The notes beneath the pieces are model-generated. The model ran no database searches. It was not told the origin of the DNA and was given only the letters and a program-made list of their open reading frames with translations. Made by a program: the position numbers and the translations under genes. A stretch of DNA of 64,000 nt. Origin: Pseudomonadota bacterium (lineage in GTDB: Bacteria > Myxococcota_A > UBA796 > UBA9615). Each line of letters opens with the position of its first letter. Position 1 is the stretch's first letter. This document shows positions 8,200 through 17,848 of the stretch, one piece after another. The DNA is taken from NCBI GenBank assembly GCA_024229515.1, contig JAAESI010000010.1:184362-248361 (forward strand). The letters run 5' to 3'.

Positions 8200-9906
8200 T
8201 CAGTCGATTCTCAGTGAGCGCAGCCGGTTGAGCGCCGCGGCCAGCTCGAAGCGGCGGAACCGGGCCAGATCCCCGGCGGGCCGGCTCTGGACCGCGTCCA
8301 GCCCCCGAGCCGCGATCGCGGCATCCACCGCGTCCAGCACGGCGGCGACGTCCCGAGCCCCGTCCAGCAGGGTCGAGCGGGCGAACTCGAGCGTCTCGGC
8401 GATGGCGCGCGTCTGCCCCCCATCGACCAACTGCTCCACCGCCGAGAGATCGATCTCGTCGCGGCCGAACTCGATGCTCCGGGTGCCCCGCGAGCGGAGG
8501 TTGACGTCTCGCTTGCCCCGCCGGGGGTTCAGGCTGTCGGCCCGGGGGCGGCGCCGGCGCAGCTCCCCGAACGTCTCCCCGCCCTCGGCCACGCGGTCGG
8601 TGCGGTGCTCGGTGGCGATGGCGCGGGCCCGCGCGGTGGCGTCCCAGGGCACGAACGCCTCCATCCCGATGACGGTGTCGGCCACGTCGAAGTAGTCCCC
8701 GCTGCCCCCCATCACGAGCAGGGCCGAGAGCCCGTGGTCGCGGTGCAGCTGGCGGACCTTGTCGACCAGCGGGGTGATCGGCTCGGCGCCCTTGTGCACG
8801 AGTTCCTGCATGCGCCGATCGCGGATGAGGAAGTTGGTCGCCGACGTGTCCTCGTCCAACAGCAGCGCTGAGGCGCCCGCTTCGATCGCCTCGACGATCG
8901 AAGCCGCCTGCGACGTGCTCCCGCTGGCATCGGGGGTGCTGAAGGTCGACGTGTCCATGCCCCCGGGGAGGCCGTTGATGAAGGGGCTGATGTCGACCCC
9001 CGCCACCGCCCGCCCGTCTTCGGCGCGCACCTTCACGGCGGCGGCGTCGGCGACCACCAGCTCCCGGCCGTCGCCCGCGACGTGGTCGTAGACCCCGCGC
9101 TCGACCGCCTGCAGGAGGGTCGACTTGCCGTGGTAGCCGCCACCGACGATGAGGGTCACGCCCCGCGGCACCCCCATCCCCCGCACCTGCCCCGCGTACG
9201 GCAGCTCGAAGCGGGTCGCGAGCGAGTCCGGGGACCGGAACGGGATCGCGCCGTCGGCCATGGGGCGGTCGTCGATGCCGCTGCGCCGCGGGAGGATCGC
9301 GCCGTCGGCGACGAACGCGACGAGCCCCGCGTCGGCCAGCTGGGCACGCAGCGCGCGGGCGTCTTCGACGGCGTCGAGGTGGCGGCGGATCGTCACCTCC
9401 TCCCAGGCGTCGCGGAGCAGCGCGGCGTCCACGATCCGGGGAATGTCGTCGCACAACAGCGCCGCCGCGGCCCGCCCTCGGACGCGGCGTCCCTGGGCGG
9501 GGAGGCCGACCGTGAACCGCGCCTCCACCCGACCCTCATCGAGGATCACGGCGGTGCGCTCCAGCACCTCCTGGCCGCAGCGGGCGATCTCGATGGCCCC
9601 GGACTTGCCGCTGCCGCGCCGCTGGGCGGTCTCGGACGCGACCGCGCCGAACCGGCGGCAGAGCAGATCCGCCAGCGCCACCCGGCGGGCGTCCGGGCCG
9701 ACGTCGTCCAGATCGAAGTCGGCGACGTCCATCGGGAGGATGACCCGGACCCGGCTGGGCGCGGCGAAGGGGTCTCCCTGCACGTGGTCGATGCACAGTT
9801 CGAAGCCGTCGAAGGCAAAACGCTGGCGACTCAGGTCCTTGTAGGCGGGGTAGCCGCGCCCGTCGATGCGCTGCAGGAACGCCCGCAGGTCCTCCTCGGT
9901 CCGCAT
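8200..9906 (-). CDS. Predicted ATPase of the ABC class (COG3044-type)
   Basis: A 568-residue protein whose ATG at 9906 overlaps the TGA of the upstream gene. The P-loop is unusual (GGGYHGKSTLL), followed by a segment reading INGLPGGMDTSTFSTPDASG and a Walker B region ALLLDEDTSATNFLIRD. This combination and the length are characteristic of the stand-alone 'ABC-class ATPase' family. Members have no transmembrane domain and an unknown physiological role; some sit near stress or RNA-related genes. The N-terminal 230 residues form the family-specific domain (RGYPAYKDLSRQRF). It is coupled to the TPR-sulfotransferase gene. Family call strong, role unknown. Confidence 0.88.
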   Translation of the reverse strand: MRTEEDLRAFLQRIDGRGYPAYKDLSRQRFAFDGFELCIDHVQGDPFAAPSRVRVILPMDVADFDLDDVGPDARRVALADLLCRRFGAVASETAQRRGSGKSGAIEIARCGQEVLERTAVILDEGRVEARFTVGLPAQGRRVRGRAAAALLCDDIPRIVDAALLRDAWEEVTIRRHLDAVEDARALRAQLADAGLVAFVADGAILPRRSGIDDRPMADGAIPFRSPDSLATRFELPYAGQVRGMGVPRGVTLIVGGGYHGKSTLLQAVERGVYDHVAGDGRELVVADAAAVKVRAEDGRAVAGVDISPFINGLPGGMDTSTFSTPDASGSTSQAASIVEAIEAGASALLLDEDTSATNFLIRDRRMQELVHKGAEPITPLVDKVRQLHRDHGLSALLVMGGSGDYFDVADTVIGMEAFVPWDATARARAIATEHRTDRVAEGGETFGELRRRRPRADSLNPRRGKRDVNLRSRGTRSIEFGRDEIDLSAVEQLVDGGQTRAIAETLEFARSTLLDGARDVAAVLDAVDAAIAARGLDAVQSRPAGDLARFRRFELAAALNRLRSLRID

Positions 9907-11414
9907 CAGCGCTCGTACCCGAAGGCGTCGACGAACGGCTCCAGCACGGGCAGCACCGGCGCCATCGGGTCGGCGTACCGACGCCAGCGTCCGGCGGCGC
10001 GCGTGAAGATCGGCTTCGTCACGTCCTGGCGGCTCGGCGTCAGCGACGTCTTGGCGGCGGCCCCGGTCCGGTAGTCGAGCACCGCGTCGTCCCAGGGGAG
10101 GCCGAGGAAGTCGACCAACCGCCGCGCCTGGCCCGGCAGATCGGCGACCAGGTCCTCGTACCGCACCTCCAGCACTGGAATCGTCAGCCGCTCCCGCAGC
10201 TCCAGCCACGCCCCCATCACGGTCGCGTACAGCGCCGCGGCCTCCTCCAGGGAGTGGAAGTGGACCATCGCGGCGTTGGGCACGAAGTCCTGCATGAAGC
10301 AGCTCAGCACCACGTCCCGGGGGTCCCGGAGCGACAGCACGAGGTGACCGTCCGGAGCCGCTCGGTCGATCGCGGAGGCGTGCACCAGGTTCAACGGGAA
10401 CTTGTCGACGAGGCGGATCCCGGGCGCCGCGAGCGCTTCGGTCTCGGCCCGCCACGCCTGCCGGGCCGCCGCGGCGTCGAACGCCGAGGGGTAGCCCGCC
10501 CCGCCGATCGCCCGCTCCAGGAACGGACGCTCCTCGGCGGTTCGAAGCCCCGGGTGGGCATCGAGCAGGTGCTCGGTCAGGGTCGTCCCCGAGCGGGGAA
10601 AGCCGACCATGAACACCGGCGCCGGGAGGCCGTCCGGTTCGGCCTCGGCGACGCCGACGACCGCGTCGATGCGATCGGAAACCGCGGTCACCATGCCGGG
10701 GTAGGCGCCCCGATCGAACCCAGCCGCGGCGGGGACTCGCCCCAGCGCTTCCTGGCCCACCGTGAAGGCCGCGAAGGCGTCGTCGGTGCGGTCCTGCCGG
10801 TCGGCGATCATCCCCGCCTCGATCAGCGCGCGCGCCTTCCCCTCCCCCACCGAGCCAGCGAGCGCCCCCTCGATGCGGTCGGCCGCTTCGTCCAGCTCGC
10901 CGGCCCGGCGGTGGAGGCGGGCGCGGATGAGGTTGGCGAGTCCGTCCGCGGGGGACAGCGCGAGCGCGCGGTCGGCGGCGTCCACGGCCGTGGCGGGCCG
11001 GTTCCGGGTCTCCTGCACGGCCGCGAGGTTGGCCCACGCCAGCACGTACTCCGGGTCCAGCGCCACCGCCTGGGTGAGCGCCTGCTCGGCGCCGGCGACG
11101 TTGCCCCGCATGCGCCGCACCACCCCGACGTTGCACCACGCCCGGGCGTGGCTGTCGTCGCGGCGCAGGGCGTGCAGCCAGGTCTCCTCCGCGTTGGCGA
11201 GCTGGCCGGCGGCGAACAACGCACCGCCGAGGTTGAACCAGGTGGCGGCCCGCTCCGGCGCCGCTTCGACCGCGGCGGAGAATGCTTCCACCGCGTCGCC
11301 GAGGGCGCCGCCGGACTGCATCAGCGACCCCAGCTCGGTCCACGCGGCCACATCGCCGGGGTTCTTTTCGAGGGCCGCCATGAGGGCATCGACGCGTTCG
11401 TTGAGGTCGGGCAC
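9906..11414 (-). CDS. TPR-repeat sulfotransferase
   Basis: A 502-residue protein. Residues 1-235 are TPR repeats with the usual W-LG-Y/F/A pattern (AAWTELGSLMQSGG, ATWFNLGGALFAAGQ, VLAWANLAAVQE). Residues from about 255 form a sulfotransferase domain: VFMVGFPRSGTTLTEHLLDAHP is the 5'-PSB loop that binds PAPS (position of the phosphosulfate-binding Ser/Thr) and LSLRDPRDVVLSCFMQ is the 3'-phosphate-binding block. Proteins of this layout are common in bacteria as cytosolic PAPS-dependent transferases on unknown acceptors. The start is ATG 11414, 46 bases from the divergent lipoprotein gene, so the promoter of the minus-strand operon should lie in that gap. Confidence 0.87.
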   Translation of the reverse strand: MPDLNERVDALMAALEKNPGDVAAWTELGSLMQSGGALGDAVEAFSAAVEAAPERAATWFNLGGALFAAGQLANAEETWLHALRRDDSHARAWCNVGVVRRMRGNVAGAEQALTQAVALDPEYVLAWANLAAVQETRNRPATAVDAADRALALSPADGLANLIRARLHRRAGELDEAADRIEGALAGSVGEGKARALIEAGMIADRQDRTDDAFAAFTVGQEALGRVPAAAGFDRGAYPGMVTAVSDRIDAVVGVAEAEPDGLPAPVFMVGFPRSGTTLTEHLLDAHPGLRTAEERPFLERAIGGAGYPSAFDAAAARQAWRAETEALAAPGIRLVDKFPLNLVHASAIDRAAPDGHLVLSLRDPRDVVLSCFMQDFVPNAAMVHFHSLEEAAALYATVMGAWLELRERLTIPVLEVRYEDLVADLPGQARRLVDFLGLPWDDAVLDYRTGAAAKTSLTPSRQDVTKPIFTRAAGRWRRYADPMAPVLPVLEPFVDAFGYER

Positions 11415-11460
11415 CGCGGAAGTCTAGACCTCTGCGCGAACCCCGTTAGAATCCGCCGCC

Positions 11461-12261
11461 ATGCGACTCGCCGTACTCCTCCTGTTGGCCTACTCCCTCA
11501 CCGCCTGCCCCACGACCCCGCGCGACGACGACGACGCCGCGGACTCCAATTGCGATGGAGAGCAGGACCTCGGCGAGTTCTACGCGGACGAAAGCTACGA
11601 CGCCGACGCCGACGGCTTCTTCGACGCCGACGACCCCGGCTGCGCGGAGTTCTACGACGCCGCCCAGCTGGACTGCGACGACACCAACGATCTGATCAAC
11701 CCGGACGAGGCCGAGACCGAGTGCAACGACGTCGACGACGACTGCGACGCCGACACCGCCGACAGCTCAGACTTGGACGCCGACGGCTTCACGACCTGCG
11801 AAGGCGACTGCAACGACGCGTCCCAGCTGGTCTACCCCGGCGCCCCCGACGAGGACTGCAACGGCGTCGACGAGGACTGCAACGGCGACGACGGCGAGCC
11901 CTGCGACACCAACTACAGCGGCGACTGGACGCTCACCTCCGCGGTCACCTACGCGTGCACCGGCTGGGAGGTGGACTTCGCCGCCATGACGTTGAACCAC
12001 GTGGGCGACGACATCGCGGTCAGCCCCGACGGCTGCGGTTCCTGCGCCCCCACCAACCTGCAGGGGTCGTTCAACAGCGACACCCAGTTCGTGGCCGGCC
12101 AGACGGTCCCCTCGGGCAACTGCAACGCCGAATTCAGCATGCTCGGCACGTTCACCAACACCGACTCGGTGTTCGGCAACCTGTCGATCAACTTCACCGG
12201 ATCGGACTGCGGCACGAACGGCTGCGTCGGCCAGGTGCTGTCGTACGAGGCGACCCGCTGA
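11461..12261 (+). CDS. Lipoprotein with MopE-type Cys/Asp metal-binding repeats
   Basis: A 266-residue protein with a lipoprotein signal (LLLLAYSLTACPTT) followed by DDDD. Residues 30-150 carry repeats of the putative metal-binding type: QLDCDDTNDLINP, ECNDVDDDCDAD, EGDCNDASQLVYPGA, DCNGVDEDCNGD. These Cys/Asp repeats are shared with the copper-associated protein MopE and are abundant in myxobacterial surface proteins. The C-terminal 115 residues are a beta-rich domain with several Cys (GCGSCAPTNLQG, GNCNAEF, DCGTNGCVGQ), probably disulfide-bonded. It is likely displayed on the cell surface; ligand and role are unknown. Confidence 0.82.
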   Translation: MRLAVLLLLAYSLTACPTTPRDDDDAADSNCDGEQDLGEFYADESYDADADGFFDADDPGCAEFYDAAQLDCDDTNDLINPDEAETECNDVDDDCDADTADSSDLDADGFTTCEGDCNDASQLVYPGAPDEDCNGVDEDCNGDDGEPCDTNYSGDWTLTSAVTYACTGWEVDFAAMTLNHVGDDIAVSPDGCGSCAPTNLQGSFNSDTQFVAGQTVPSGNCNAEFSMLGTFTNTDSVFGNLSINFTGSDCGTNGCVGQVLSYEATR

Positions 12262-12296
12262 AATAGGCGGCAAGCCCGGGCGTAGGACGGGACATC

Positions 12297-12452
12297 ATGG
12301 GTTTGTTTCGAGTCATCATCGCCATCGTGTTTCCCCCGCTCGCCGTCATCGACAAGGGCTGCGGCCCGCTTCTGCTGACGTTTCTGCTGACCCTGATCGG
12401 CTGGGTTCCGGGCGTGATTGCCGCGATTCTCTTCTGCACGCAGGACGACTGA
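12297..12452 (+). CDS. Pmp3/YqaE (UPF0057) family small membrane protein
   Basis: A 51-residue protein. It consists of two hydrophobic helices: VIIAIVFPPLAVIDKGCG, then LLTFLLTLIGWVPGVIAAI. The PPLAV..KGCG..LL..LLTL.GW.PG.I.A pattern is the signature of the Pmp3/YqaE stress-associated proteolipid family, and the length is normal for the family. These proteins sit in the cytoplasmic membrane and affect ion homeostasis and membrane potential in some organisms. It lies 17 bases upstream of the acyltransferase gene and may be co-transcribed with it. Confidence 0.85.
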   Translation: MGLFRVIIAIVFPPLAVIDKGCGPLLLTFLLTLIGWVPGVIAAILFCTQDD

Positions 12453-12469
12453 ACTACGATCATCGGCCC

Positions 12470-13375
12470 TTGGCCTCTGAGTTCTCCCGCTTCTCCGCTC
12501 GCCTCCGCCCCAACCACAAGCATTCGTGGGGGCGCGACGTCGATGAGTACGACCCCGACGCCGTGCAGAGCGCGCTGGGCCGCCTCGCCAAGGTGTTCGG
12601 TCCCGACAAGCTCTACCCAGTCGAACAGCGGGGCGCCGAGTCGGTGCCGGAGCCGCCCTGCCTGGTGGTGAGCAACCACAGCGGCGGCGTGCTCGTGCCG
12701 GACGCGTTCGGCCTGGGGTTCACCTGGTACTCGCACTTCGGCACCTCGCGGCCGCTGCACGGAATGATCCACGAGGTTCCCATGCAGATCCGACGGCTGG
12801 GGGAGCCCCTCGCGAAGCTCGGGGGCATCACCGCGGACCGGGAGGCCGGCCGTCACGTGCTCGCCGACGTGGGGCACGACCTGCTCGTGATGCCCGGCGG
12901 CGATCTGGACGTGTACCGGCCCTACAAGGACTGCTACCGGGTGCAGTTCGGGGGCCGCAAGGGCTACGCCAAGCTCGCGCTGCAGACGGGCGTGCCCATC
13001 GTCCCGGTCGCCAACAGCGGCGCCCACGCGACCCTCATGGTGCTGTCGGACGGGCAGCGGATCGCGCGCGCCCTGCGGCTGCGCAAGTACTTCCGCGCGG
13101 GCATCTTCCCGATCAGCCTGTCGGCCCCGTGGGGGCTGACCATCGGCCCCTGGCCCCACGTCCCCATCCCCACCCGATTCCGCTATCGCTTCGGGCCTGC
13201 CGTCACCCTCCCGGAGACGTTCAAGGCCCGCAAGGACGCCGACGGCAAGCCCACCCGCGAGGCCGTCGAGGCCCTCGACGAGCGGGTCCGTGAGGCGATG
13301 CAGAAGCTGCTGGACGAGCTCGAAGCGGACACGCCGAGCATGCGCCAGCGGCTCCGCAATGGGCTGAGAACCTGA
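12470..13375 (+). CDS. Lysophospholipid acyltransferase-like protein
   Basis: A 301-residue protein starting at TTG 12470. It has VVSNHSGGVLVPD, the HX4D acyltransferase motif, and LLVMPGGDLDVYRP in place of the usual FPEGT, a variant common in the diacylglycerol-acyltransferase-like branch (DGAT2/MGAT-type). Near the C-terminus, APWGLTIGPWPHVPIPTRF matches the conserved PxG/PxP segment of that branch. No clear transmembrane segment precedes the domain. It probably acylates a glycerolipid or related alcohol at the membrane face. It follows the Pmp3-like gene closely. It is only distantly related to the PlsC-type protein at 2.2 kb. Confidence 0.82.
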   Translation: MASEFSRFSARLRPNHKHSWGRDVDEYDPDAVQSALGRLAKVFGPDKLYPVEQRGAESVPEPPCLVVSNHSGGVLVPDAFGLGFTWYSHFGTSRPLHGMIHEVPMQIRRLGEPLAKLGGITADREAGRHVLADVGHDLLVMPGGDLDVYRPYKDCYRVQFGGRKGYAKLALQTGVPIVPVANSGAHATLMVLSDGQRIARALRLRKYFRAGIFPISLSAPWGLTIGPWPHVPIPTRFRYRFGPAVTLPETFKARKDADGKPTREAVEALDERVREAMQKLLDELEADTPSMRQRLRNGLRT

Positions 13376-13469
13376 CCGGCCCCGGTGGCAACGGTCGTGA
13401 TCGGCCGCTCCCCGGGTCGCTCCTTGGTGGAGGCCGCGGCCGGGCGTAGCGTGACCGGGAGGGGGAGCC

Positions 13470-13868
13470 ATGGCTCGACGTGTCCTGCTGGTCTATCCGT
13501 CCTTTCCGGGCAACAACCTCCTGAACTACGAGTACATGTGCTCGATGTACCCCGGCTGCGAGTCGGTGATGCCGCCCCTGGGGTTGATCACGTTCGCCGG
13601 CCTGCTGGATGACCGGTTCGACGTGCGCATGGCCGACTGCAACGTCGAGCCGCTGCGCGCCGCTGATCTGGAGTGGGCCGAGATCGTGTCGATCTCGGGG
13701 ATGCACCCGCAGCGGTCCGGCATCCACGACGTCGCCCGGCAGGCGCGGGAGCACGGCTGCACGACCGTGCTGGGCGGACCGTCGGTCAACATCTGCCCCG
13801 AGTACTACCCCGAGGTGGACGCGCTCCACGTCGGCGAGCTCGGGGACGCGACGGTCGCCGCAATCCTC
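13470..13868 (+). pseudogene. 5' fragment of a B12-binding (radical SAM type) protein gene, cut off at a junction
   Basis: From ATG 13470, with GGGAGGGGGAGCC upstream, about 133 codons encode an N-terminal cobalamin-binding-like Rossmann domain: RRVLLVYPSFPGNN, VMPPLGLITFAGLL, VRMADCNVEPL, VSISGMHPQR, TVLGGPSVNICPEYY and HVGELGD. This order matches the B12-binding domain that precedes the radical SAM domain in B4-type enzymes. After about 13,865 the frame continues only as the antisense of a SUMF1-type gene. No radical SAM CxxxCxxC motif follows. The gene has therefore lost its 3' part at a rearrangement or assembly junction. Confidence 0.72.
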
Positions 13869-14600
13869 CGCCTGGGACGGGTTGTTGCCGATCTCGGCCT
13901 CCCACTGTCCCTGGGTCACCTCCGTGCGACCGATCCAGAAGGGGCCGCTCAGGTTCACCAGGTGGGCTGGCGCTTCGTCGTCCTGGCACCCTACCTGCCC
14001 CGCCGTTCAGCCCATCTCGAAGGCGCCGGGAGCGATCGTGATGAGCTCGATCCCGTGCACCGTGAGATCGTTCACGAGGCCGTCGCAGTCCGAGTCGGAG
14101 CCGACGGTCGTCGACTCCGGATCGGCGTCGTCGCAGTCGGCGCCCGTCAGCACGCCGTCGCAGTCCCCGTCCTGGGCGATCGCGGTGGACGTGGCGTCAT
14201 CGTCATCGCAGTCGTCCGCCGTCAGCAACCCGTCGCAGTCCGCGTCGTTGGACGGCGCCTGCGGATCGGCGTCATCGCAGTCCTCTTCGGCAAGCACGCC
14301 GTCGCAGTCCCCGTCGTCCGCGAGCGCGGTCGAGGCGGGGTCGCCGTCGTCGCAGTCGTCGGCGGTGACGAGCCCGTCGCAGTCCTGGTCGTCCGCGCTC
14401 GCGAGCAAGCCGTCGTCCTCGTCGTCGCAGTCGGCGTCGCTGGCGGTCGTGCTGGAGTCCGCGTCCTGATCGTCGCAGTCCCCGCCGGCGCAAGAGACCG
14501 CGTCGTGCCCGTCGCCGTCCTCGTCGCAAACGAAGTGCCGGGGCAGGCCCCGAGCACGCACACGAGGGCCGCGGCGAACGTGATTTTCGATGGTTCTCAT
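13854..14600 (-). pseudogene. SUMF1-type protein with Asp/Cys repeats, interrupted and 3'-truncated
   Basis: Read leftwards, the gene encodes repeats such as DGLLTADDCDDDD, DCDGVLTGADCDDADPES and SDSDCDGLVNDL, then a SUMF1/FGE-type start: ELITIAPGAFEMG, stop, TAGQVGCQDDEAPAHLVNL, FWIGRTEVTQGQWEAEIG, NNPSQAEDCGD. The TGA at 14007-14009 is in frame and sits where related proteins have Cys (MGCT). The domain then ends abruptly at about 13,854-13,868, where it meets the B12-binding fragment. The 5' end is also disturbed: a lipoprotein-like signal (KITFAAALVCVLGACPG) is in a different frame from both the ATG at 14600 and the repeats. It is probably a decayed surface lipoprotein gene, unless base errors explain the breaks. 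Confidence 0.7.
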
Positions 14601-14707
14601 GGTTCTCCCTGCACGGTCGCAGCTTCCCACAAGGACCGAGGCGCCGGACCGCACCGGCGAGGAGTTCCTCCCCCCAACAACACCTGGAGCGACGCGCTAG
14701 CGGGACC

Positions 14708-16140
<1,433 letters not shown>

Positions 16141-16430
16141 CACGCCCTCCGCGCGTCTCGCCGCCCCTGGAGGCTCCATCGGCCGCCCGGGGGGGCGGCT
16201 TGAACCGGGGGCAACCGACGGGGCGGTCCCGCCCCCGCGAAGGACGGGCCGGGGAACGCGACAGCCCCACGGCCGACCTCGCCCTGGTCCGGGACGACCT
16301 CGACGACCTGGTCGACGACGGTCGTGGTCGAGGCGTCGTAGGGGCCCAACCGGCGCAAGATCTCCTACAATGCGCGGATGAGGTGCGAGTCGGCCGATCG
16401 GGACTCGCGAGCGCCCGGACCGTGCGTGAC

Positions 16431-17735
16431 GTGACCGAACCATCCGCCCCCCGCCGGTTTCGGCCCCGCGATGCGGTCTTCGCGGTCGTCGTCGTCGTCG
16501 GCGTGCTGTGGGGGATCAACGCCGCCATCGAGGGGCTCGAGCGCTCCGGCGCCGTCTCGACCACCCGCCCGGACGACCTCGTGCTCTTCGTCGGGGAGCC
16601 GATCCTCGAGCAGGAGGGGGACCACTACGTCACCAGCGAGTACGGCCGCAAGAACCTGGTGTCGTCCCGCTTCGGCACCGATCCCGACGCCAACTGGCAG
16701 GCGTTCCTGGTGGGCGGGTCGTTCATGATGGGCACCCCCTACGTCCATCACGAGCACGAGACGGAGCGAGCCGGGGGCATCCCCTTCTGGCTGCGCCACG
16801 AGTACGAGGAGGCCGACGGCGTCGTCGAGATCGTCAACCTCGGCGCCGGCGCCCAGAACTCGAACCGGGTCAGCTCGATCGCGCGGGTCGTGGTGCCTCT
16901 GAAGCCGGATGTGCTGGTCGTCGCGACCTGCAACAACGAGGGGGTGCTCCCCCCGAGCAGGCTCCGCGAGGAGCTCCACCAGCTGGGCGGCTACCGGCTC
17001 CTCGCGAAGTACATCGCGCCCGCGGCGGGCGACGAGGAGCGCTCCTACTACACGCCGCAGCTCGAAGAGGCTCACGCACTGCTGGGTGCGTTCGAGAGGA
17101 GCCTGCAGGAGATCGCGGACGCGGCCGCGGAGGCGGAGGTTCCGCTCGTGCTGGTGACGCTGCCGGTCCACCTGGCGTACCGGGGTCGCGCCTGGTCGCA
17201 CGGCGTGGCCCCCGATCAGGCCTTCACCAATCCGGATCCTTGCATCGCCGAGGGGGTCCACCTGCTCAGCTGGGAGGATCCGGAAGGTGCGATCAGCCGA
17301 TTGGAGCAGTGCGAGGACACCGCCGAGGCGCTCCGTTGGATCGGCATGTCTCTGAAGCAACTGGAGCGCTACCCCGAAGCCTCGAGGGCGCTCGAGCAGT
17401 CCGTCGAGTTGCGGCCCCGCAACCGCTGCCGTCCGTCGTTCAACGACGCCATCCGTGCGGTCGCAGAAGCCTCCGAGGCGATCTGCCTCGTGGACCTCGA
17501 CCGTCGGGCGCGCGAGGTGTCCCCCGGAGGCATCCCGGGAGACAACCTCTTCCTGGACTACTGCCACCTGGACTACGCGGGGTACGCGCTCATGGCTCGT
17601 GAGATCCGCGACGGCATGGCCGCGTGCGGGATCGCGCCCCCGGGGGTCGGCCCCTCCTCGGAGCCGTTGGATGTAGCGCGGATCGCCCTCGAGGAGCAGA
17701 TCCCGGAGCTCGACCACGGGAGGCTCTGGCAGTAG
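16431..17735 (+). CDS. Membrane-anchored SGNH-hydrolase-like protein with TPR-like insert
   Basis: A 434-residue protein from GTG 16431 (an in-frame GTG also lies at 16422). A single N-terminal membrane helix (AVFAVVVVVGVLWGINAAI) leaves the rest outside the cytoplasm. SGNH-like blocks can be seen: FLVGGSFMMG (block I, nucleophile Ser), VNLGAGAQNSNR (block II Gly), VVVATCNNE (block III Asn) and FLDYCHLDYAGYALMA (block V Asp-x-x-His). Between III and V lies a helical insert reading EALRWIGMSLKQLERYPEASRALEQS, a TPR-like hairpin. Members act as esterases or acyltransferases on envelope glycans or lipids. The catalytic blocks are seen; the reaction is not known. Confidence 0.7.
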   Translation: MTEPSAPRRFRPRDAVFAVVVVVGVLWGINAAIEGLERSGAVSTTRPDDLVLFVGEPILEQEGDHYVTSEYGRKNLVSSRFGTDPDANWQAFLVGGSFMMGTPYVHHEHETERAGGIPFWLRHEYEEADGVVEIVNLGAGAQNSNRVSSIARVVVPLKPDVLVVATCNNEGVLPPSRLREELHQLGGYRLLAKYIAPAAGDEERSYYTPQLEEAHALLGAFERSLQEIADAAAEAEVPLVLVTLPVHLAYRGRAWSHGVAPDQAFTNPDPCIAEGVHLLSWEDPEGAISRLEQCEDTAEALRWIGMSLKQLERYPEASRALEQSVELRPRNRCRPSFNDAIRAVAEASEAICLVDLDRRAREVSPGGIPGDNLFLDYCHLDYAGYALMAREIRDGMAACGIAPPGVGPSSEPLDVARIALEEQIPELDHGRLWQ

Positions 17736-17792
17736 CTGCGCCCAGAGGACCCGAACCGTTGGGTAAGGGGATCCCCCAAACTGACCAATCCG

Positions 17793-17822
17793 TTGGCCCC
17801 GCGCGCCGGCCCGTCCTAAATC
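17793..17822 (+). promoter_or_regulatory. Candidate sigma70-type promoter
   Basis: TTGGCC (17793-17798) and TAAATC (17817-17822) are separated by 18 bases and lie about 27 bases before the ATG of the lipoprotein gene. Each box matches the consensus at four of six positions. It sits in a 113-base gap after the SGNH-like gene. It is plausible but untested. Confidence 0.3.
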
Positions 17823-17848
17823 CGATCGGGCCGGTTGGAGGGCGACTC

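Noticed and set aside
14050..14500. Regularly spaced CGCAGTC-type repeats
   Set aside because: They are coding repeats for DCDG units in a metal-binding-type protein, not a CRISPR array or origin iterons.
16141..16421. A possible gene in the 280-base gap between the beta-helix and SGNH-like genes
   Set aside because: Frames are open on both strands but third positions show no coding bias and no ribosome binding site precedes a start; I see only a divergent promoter region.
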